Assembly: GCA_910592205.1 (NCBI GenBank)
Contig: CAJVPJ010001098.1
Coordinates: forward strand, 1-12,333
Direction of reading: 5' to 3'
Source of the DNA: Paraglomus occultum
Taxonomy: Eukaryota > Glomeromycota > Glomeromycetes > Paraglomerales > Paraglomeraceae
DNA length: 12,333 nt
Shown here one piece after another: positions 7,524 to 12,333 of the stretch. Made by a program: the position numbers and the translations under genes. Numbering within the stretch: the first letter of the stretch is position 1; each line of letters begins with the position of its first letter. The notes beneath the pieces were generated by a model. It searched no databases. It had not been told where the DNA came from and saw nothing but the letters and a program-made list of their open reading frames with translations.

Positions 7524-10461
7524 TCAATCGAAAGACAAAAAAGTTTCTACTTCGTTAACAGTACGAACCAGAATAGTCGCCGGAAATTCGTAACGATTCT
7601 TGGGATCTTTGATAGCATCGGTGACCTTCCTGTAAGAGTCTATAAATATTGAGAACACCCTATCATTTACAGTTTTGACTAAATGGGCTGGTTGTCCCGA
7701 AAGTCTAAGCGTTTCTGGATCAGATAACGTCAGGAAGGAATCCAGTTTAGCCATCGCAGTCGATAAGGATTTAGCATCCATATTGGGTATAAGAGAAAGA
7801 GGCGTCTATTGGAGAAGAACGTTTAGTTAAATCTTACAAATAAGGAAAGAAGCTCGTATGTAAAAAGCAAAACTTACATCTTCATCTTTGATCTCTATTG
7901 CGTGTATTATTGGGGCTAGACCTGATTGCTCCAAGAGACTTATATGCTAAATACAAAAGACGTTGTCAGACATTGGAGATAAAGAGGTATATTAAAAATA
8001 AATTTGAACCCGTAGCATTATACCTGTTCCTCGGCTAACATGTCCATATATTGTTCAATTTGCTCTTCAAGTGATTGGATGCGTCCTTTTGTAAAACTAT
8101 ATTGAGTTAAAGCAGACTAAATTTACAAGATGGTCAGGTCAGTCCAACAAGTCTTTCATGTGTTGATAACAGTCGCATTAACTGGCCTGAAGTTTTACCT
8201 GTATATAGTACAAGCAATTGATCATATATATTGCTTGGCTGAAGCGAGACAGGTCTTTGGCACCCAATTCACACATTCGCTGCAATGGGTTCAAAATCGC
8301 ATCTAACACACTGCTAAAGTCAGCTTCACGTTCCGTGGGAGTAACAAGAGATTTATCATAGGATGCCATAATTTCTTTCTACCAGACACAAAACAAACTA
8401 TCAATAAAATACATCAAAAGGTAAATGATTGGAAAAACTAAATGTACGAACCAGCTGCAGTATAGTTTCTTTAACTGCTGGCGGTGCTGACAGGTCATTG
8501 TTTGGTAACTGTTGAAAACAAGCCGATTAGCAACGGATCTCTTGCAAATAGACGTGCTAAACTCTGACCTGCATATATTTTAACAGCTGTTCTGCTTGCG
8601 TGTTTAAAGTGTCAAAAAAGACACGGGATGCGGACTTCAAGATACTGAACGATAATTTGCATGAGTTGGACTCGTTGCTCGAAATTTTCACACATTTAAT
8701 TCGAAAAAAGAAATACCTTTCCAAAGAATTCGATAAAGCTGCACTAGGTCCCAGTATTCTTGCGATAGTTATTTTATAGAATTGTACGAGATTTAAGATG
8801 CGATACGCTGTAATCGCGCCACTCTGCAGACCCAAAACTTGGTCTATTCTTGTCTGCAAATTTATTTAGTTTGGGGTGTGATGTACAGGTTATATTCAGA
8901 AAAGCATATCTCTTACCTTCAAAGGTCGACATATCCCTTCAAGATCTCCGTCTAATAAATATTGAATGATGATATCATCACTTTCTCTCTGAATGTCGGT
9001 TAATTGATGCTTATCTTCATCGTTGTCTTCCGCATTGTCTTTAATAGATAAAAGTTTAGTACAAATTCTAAATTTATCGAATAGACATCATCATAAATAC
9101 CTTCAACAACGTTAAACAATGCTTGTAAAAACTCATGTTCTCCGGCGACAGCTTGATGCACCCAAGCCAACATATCTCCAATGTAACGGAATGGATCGTG
9201 TGCATGCGATTCAATTGGCTTTGGTGTTCCATTTGGTCCTCCTCTCGTGAGCGCATTCATAAAGAGGTTAAGTATTGCAGTTCTTCTAATGTGTACCAAG
9301 TCTTCCAGACAGTATCTGTCAGAAAACATTAGTCAGTTCAACATACTAATAGGACAATTACGATAAGTCTGTAGAATTATCACATAGTGAATAAGAGGAT
9401 ACCAATGTGAATGGAGTGCTTACATACTGAAATAGCGTAGGTCTTTGTCTCAGAGCTTTTAATGCCATGCTCATGGTCTTGGGTAATTCCAAGTTGTCTT
9501 GTCCCAGAGATCGAGCTTCGGTCTGTGTCCATTTATACAATTTATCAAAGGCAATCTCTTGATATGCGTTCATTCTTTCCATAATCTCTAGTCTGTGAAT
9601 TATAAAGTAAGAAAAAAAAATGAATTTTCCCAGTATGTATACTGTATGCAACTACACAAGATTAAACAAACGGACGTCTACCCAGCCCTCTGATTTTCAG
9701 TGATCAATAATGCATCACAATCACTATATATCTTTTGCAAGCGGCTTAAAGCATCAAAAAACTCGGGACCAATTTCAACGTCGAGTGATGTAAGAATGGT
9801 TATTTCTTTCTCTGAACATGTAAATCGATCTAGGAAGGCATCAATGAGCATCTTGCGCATTTTACAATTTTCTCTTGAATAGGATAGATATTATAGAGAT
9901 ATTACTAACCACAAATCTGAACATTGCACGTTAATGACATACAGTTATGTACCTCTGTGTCTTTAAGTTGCCACATTGTTCCAACAATAAAGCTGTCTGC
10001 TGATTAGCAGAATTGAGCCTTTTGCCAATTTCATCATAATTGGTATTTATCGACTTCACTTCTTGTTCTATCAACAGCAATTGCTATATAAACAGCTTGA
10101 TTAATAACCATCGTCTTAATATTATCTTAAAACATTTTCAGGAACAAACCTCAATGACTGTTTCAAATACTTGTAACAGCTTTTTGTTCATGTCGATTGA
10201 TTTTTTTTCGACGTTTCCTCTCAAGTTTCTCCGAGCTGTCTCAGTATTGTCTTGGTAGACTTCTGAAAGCGCTTCAAGTGCCGCTTTAGTCTTGACGTCT
10301 TCAACTGGGTTAGTCAATAATTTCGAGACTCTTAATGTCAATTGATTATTTTCAGCAGAAGCATTAGTTGGCGATGATATTCTGGTGGGCGATGACATTC
10401 TAGTTGGAGATGATATTCTGGTTAAGCGAGGCCTTGGGGACGCCTGTGATAGCTCAGTCAT
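7524..10461 (-). CDS. COG6: Conserved oligomeric Golgi complex subunit 6
   Basis: Cog6 belongs to lobe B of the COG complex, a CATCHR-family tether on the cytosolic face of the Golgi that captures retrograde vesicles. Thirteen exons read in order: 10461-10150, 10083-9953, 9873-9682, 9592-9428, 9315-9101, 9038-8917, 8853-8717, 8644-8569, 8508-8452, 8378-8199, 8116-8024, 7946-7878, 7805-7524. All twelve introns are GT-AG, 60 to 112 nt, and the frame holds to a TGA: 676 aa, normal for the family. Signature segments are TARRNLRGNVEKKSIDMNKK (75-94), SLDVEIGPEFFDALSRL, ENQRAGLEIMERM, LTRGGPNGTPKPIE (289-302) with HDPFRYIGDMLAWVHQA (306-322), GICRPLK, and the C-terminal block from DAKSLSTAMAKLDSFL to the end. 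The N-terminus carries a species-specific SSPTR repeat. The start ATG at 10461 is the first in frame and precedes the conserved LTLRVSKLL helix. The exon 8 acceptor has an in-frame alternative at 8677. Confidence 0.95.
10368..10421 (-). repeat. Three tandem 18-bp units inside COG6 exon 1
   Basis: Units 10368-10385, 10386-10403 and 10404-10421 differ at two to four positions each (TTGGCGATGATATTCTGG, TGGGCGATGACATTCTAG, TTGGAGATGATATTCTGG on the plus strand). On the coding strand they give the six-residue repeat ISSPTR, MSSPTR, ISSPTN at residues 16-33 of Cog6. The unit length is a multiple of three, so copy number can change without breaking the frame. Confidence 0.85.
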
Positions 10462-11040
10462 CTTTTCGGTATTCGGATGGTGGTATGAAAAGTAGCGTCA
10501 AGACCAACTCGAAATTTGTTGCGGGAGCATGACTTCTGTATTACTTCTGCCCACCAGTTAAATTTCAACAATATGCTCTGTGTTCATATTTTAGGTTTCG
10601 CCGTCTCGGTCTCAAGTGCATAACTGTCGTTACAAACGATTGAATTGTAGTTCGTTCTGGTCAAATTACGCACTCCTCAACCATCATTGGTTCCATTCAG
10701 CCAAATTTTTCGCGTTTTGGGCACAAGTCAGAGATATTGGTTATTTTGTAAAGCGTATATTATATATTTCAGAAAAACAAATTTAATCTCAGCCTTTCAA
10801 TGTAACTTATTTACAACACAGAAATAAACAACCTGGAGAATTTACAGGTCATATTGGCAAATGGGAATTTGTTTGCCCGTCGATGGATTACAGCTTTATT
10901 TCTTAATGCGCCATATTATAACGTCGACATACATATTAGACAGTTTAGCTATGATTAAAATCGACGCCAATTAATTGTAATCTTGTAGAACGTTATCGAC
11001 GAAAAGCGTTTTTTAATTTCGAGCAAATATGTTATCTATC
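10462..11040. other. Region upstream of COG6, no gene seen
   Basis: The part next to 10461 is presumably the COG6 5' UTR and promoter. No long open frame, splice-compatible exon chain or RNA gene is visible. From about 10950 the sequence may still be degraded tail of the transposase copy that ends near 11041, but I could not align it. Confidence 0.35.
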
Positions 11041-11283
11041 AATTTTAATCTCGACATTGAAAGTGTTTACTTCAACAATATTATTAGGCATTCTTTTAAT
11101 ATTGCCATGAAGTCTTGAAATCAAACCATTGTTAATTAAATGGTTTCTGATATTTCCAAAGTATGTTCTACCAGTTCCTAGCATGTTAAGACAAGTTTCT
11201 TGACAGAGGTGTATTGTGGTTCCAGCAATAGAAAGTTTTTTTATTAGATCTGATTTTCTTTTTCAGACGTCGGCTGGTGCATT
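11041..11283 (-). pseudogene. Transposase-like gene fragment, second copy (B)
   Basis: Read on the minus strand it gives SRRLKKKIRSNKKTFYCWNH, then a frame change, then LNMLGTGRTYFGNIRNHL followed by GLISRLHGNIKRMPNN. This matches copy A piece by piece (SRRLKKKTRTNKRTFYY, LNMLGIGRTHF, PRVHGNIKRMPR) at an offset of 442 to 444 bp. B lacks the N-terminal part seen in A (the CNCGC segment) and starts directly where A's later domain breaks off. At least one frameshift and several stops show it is dead. The family (a helix-turn-helix-like N-terminus ahead of a DDE-type core, common in Glomeromycotina and some animals) is judged from memory. Confidence 0.65.
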
Positions 11284-11927
11284 ATTTGAATATAAGGTGC
11301 CATAACTTGCGAAATGCATCGTATTTTAACAATTTCAATGTGCTATCATTTTCGAAACCGGCAATAAATCACGATAGACTGATTTATAACTCGTTTCGGC
11401 TGGCAATAATGTAAGCGATTGAGTAATGCGATTGACATTTCTATTTCTACCAGTCCATGGATTTCAGCATAGTTTTCGAGAAAATTTTTCACCGCAGTAG
11501 CAACGGTTGTATCAATGGTTATTTTGGTTTTTCATCGCGGCATTCGTTTGATATTACCATGAACGCGCGGTATTATACCATTCGTCGCCAAGTGATTTCG
11601 AAGTGCGTGCGACCAATTCCTAACATATTAAGATATGTTCCCTGACAAAGTGGCGTATGGCGATCTCAATAATAAAAAGTTCTCTTGTTGGTACGCGTTT
11701 TCTTTTTAAGACGTCGACTGGCAGTTATTTCTCCACCATTCATTGTTTTCAGTTGGGCCATTAAAAATATATCTTGTTCGGATTTCGAGAGAGCTTGAAA
11801 TGCTTCACATAATTCGGTAAACTTTTTCTCTCGGAATCTTTTTTGAGCAACCACAGTTGCAACCTATCTCCAAGAAACGTATTGCTTTTTCAAATTCGAT
11901 AGAACCATTATAATTATAATTTTCCAT
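11284..11927 (-). pseudogene. Transposase-like gene fragment, first copy (A), multiply frameshifted
   Basis: An ATG at 11925-11927 opens MENYNYNGSIEFEKAIRFLE, then IGCNCGCSKKIPREK, a Cys-rich N-terminus. Following the frame through breaks gives TELCEAFQALSKSEQDIFLM, SRRLKKKTRTNKRTFYY, a TGA where copy B has Trp, TPLCQGTYLNMLGIGRTHF, a further shift to NGIIPRVHGNIKRMPR, TTVATAVKNFLENYAEIHGL, then ETSYKSVYRDLLPVSK and LKLLKYDAFRKLWHLI near 11290. The order is what one expects for a transposase-type protein up to the middle of the core. At least four frame changes and one nonsense codon separate the pieces. After LWHLI the sequence passes straight into copy B. Superfamily unassigned; the DDE catalytic residues are not identifiable here. 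Confidence 0.7.
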
Positions 11928-12053
11928 ATACGGGTATTCCTATATATATTTTATCAAGTTTGAAATTTTCATTAAAGCTCAGCGGATTCTACCCTTATTC
12001 AGATACAAATACTGGAAGAGTATATTGTATAGGGAGTAGTTAGATATCGCGAG

Positions 12054-12082
12054 TTATAAGTAATATACGAAGTCACTTATAA
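12054..12082. repeat. 8-bp inverted repeat (hairpin)
   Basis: TTATAAGT (12054-12061) and ACTTATAA (12075-12082) form a perfect 8-bp stem around 13 nt. It is AT-rich and may be no more than background, but it lies within the possible tRNA-derived element. Confidence 0.35.
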
Positions 12083-12117
12083 ATTTAGTTCAGTCTAATT
12101 GACAATCACCAGAGTAA

Positions 12118-12166
12118 GGGTGGTGAGCTGAGCTACATCCCCCTGTTGGTTGAACACTCTACCAAA
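12118..12166 (-). repeat. tRNA-like stretch, possible degenerate SINE
   Basis: On the minus strand GGGGGATGTAGCTCAG (12143-12128) looks like a tRNA acceptor start plus A-box, and just upstream GGTAGAGTGTTCAACC looks like the second half of a D-arm with its following stem. The two halves are in the order opposite to a normal tRNA. TTGGT (12146-12150) and ACCAA (12161-12165) also form a small stem. No cloverleaf can be drawn and the B-box is at best weak (GACTGAACTAAA further along), so this is not a functional tRNA gene. A tRNA-derived SINE remnant is the simplest reading. Confidence 0.3.
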
Positions 12167-12268
12167 AATTGTTCACTCTCCCAATCTCAGAATATACTAA
12201 TACTGAACATAACAAATTGATAATTTTAATGTATTTATAATAATCAGACTGTGGCAATATGGGGCGTG

Positions 12269-12288
12269 CTGCAACAAAACCAGACAAA
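12269..12288 (-). repeat. 20-base segment repeated in inverse orientation at 1041-1060
   Basis: The minus strand here reads TTTGTCTGGTTTTGTTGCAG, identical over 20 bases to the plus strand at 1041-1060. The next ten bases match at seven positions (CACGCCCCAT here, TCTGCCCCAT there). Both look like a pyrimidine-rich tract ending in a 3' splice site, and both also keep the reading F-V-W-F-C-C-S-x-P-H. The two copies are probably members of one dispersed family. Confidence 0.6.
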
Positions 12289-12333
12289 GTGAACATTGAC
12301 GCCATAGTTTATCGTTATCGTTATAACGTGTGT

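Noticed and set aside
9135-9332. 65-codon plus-strand frame
   Set aside because: It is antisense to COG6 exon 5, the most conserved block of that gene.
10040-10258. 72-codon plus-strand frame
   Set aside because: It is antisense to COG6 exons 1 and 2 and crosses an intron.
11457-11645. 62-codon plus-strand frame
   Set aside because: It is antisense to transposase copy A; the minus strand carries the protein-level match to copy B.
12259-12333. Open plus-strand frame from an ATG at 12259 to the window edge (MGRAATKPDKVN...)
   Set aside because: Only 25 codons are visible and they run antisense to the repeated 20-mer; there is no family resemblance, so a gene start cannot be supported.
1-12333. 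CRISPR array, bacterial operon, phage or defence system
   Set aside because: No regularly spaced repeats, no Shine-Dalgarno-led gene strings, and all intact genes are spliced eukaryotic genes.

Overview
This window looks like nuclear DNA of a fungus, most likely an arbuscular mycorrhizal fungus (Glomeromycotina, Rhizophagus-like). It is AT-rich, its genes carry many short GT-AG introns (60 to 250 nt), and two of the three intact genes belong to fungal housekeeping families. One of these, the ERMES subunit Mdm34, is restricted mainly to fungi and a few other protists. The decayed elements at the left edge read like high-copy gene families I associate with Rhizophagus (treble-clef zinc-ribbon repeats and a partner protein). 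The genus is an inference.

Layout. Positions 1-1778 hold debris: a broken coding fragment (about 125-371), two small look-alike hairpins (427-489), a frameshifted zinc-ribbon repeat gene (746-1052) and a frameshifted multi-copy gene (about 1061-1778). Positions 1779-3083 hold a GC-rich inverted repeat, sequence I cannot resolve, and the presumed MDM34 promoter. The core, 3084-10461, has three intact genes: MDM34 on the plus strand (3 exons, 522 aa), and on the minus strand a mitochondrial rhomboid protease (2 exons, 351 aa) and COG6 (13 exons, 676 aa). All exon chains were rebuilt by hand from splice sites and reading frame, and each keeps an open frame throughout. Positions 10462-12333 are again debris: two fused, frameshifted pieces of one transposase-like gene (11041-11927), a tRNA-like stretch, and a 20-base segment that also occurs inverted in the left-hand debris.

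How the genes relate. MDM34 and the rhomboid gene converge tail to tail and both act at mitochondria (ER-mitochondria lipid contact sites, and inner-membrane proteolysis). COG6 lies upstream of the rhomboid on the same strand and acts in retrograde Golgi traffic. I see no sign of co-regulation; this reads as a small housekeeping island between repeat-derived flanks. I found no credible novel multi-gene system. The most useful observations are the spliced exon that supplies the rhomboid catalytic histidine, an in-frame 18-bp repeat in COG6, a possible alternative acceptor in COG6, the chimeric transposase, the shared 20-mer and the twin hairpins.
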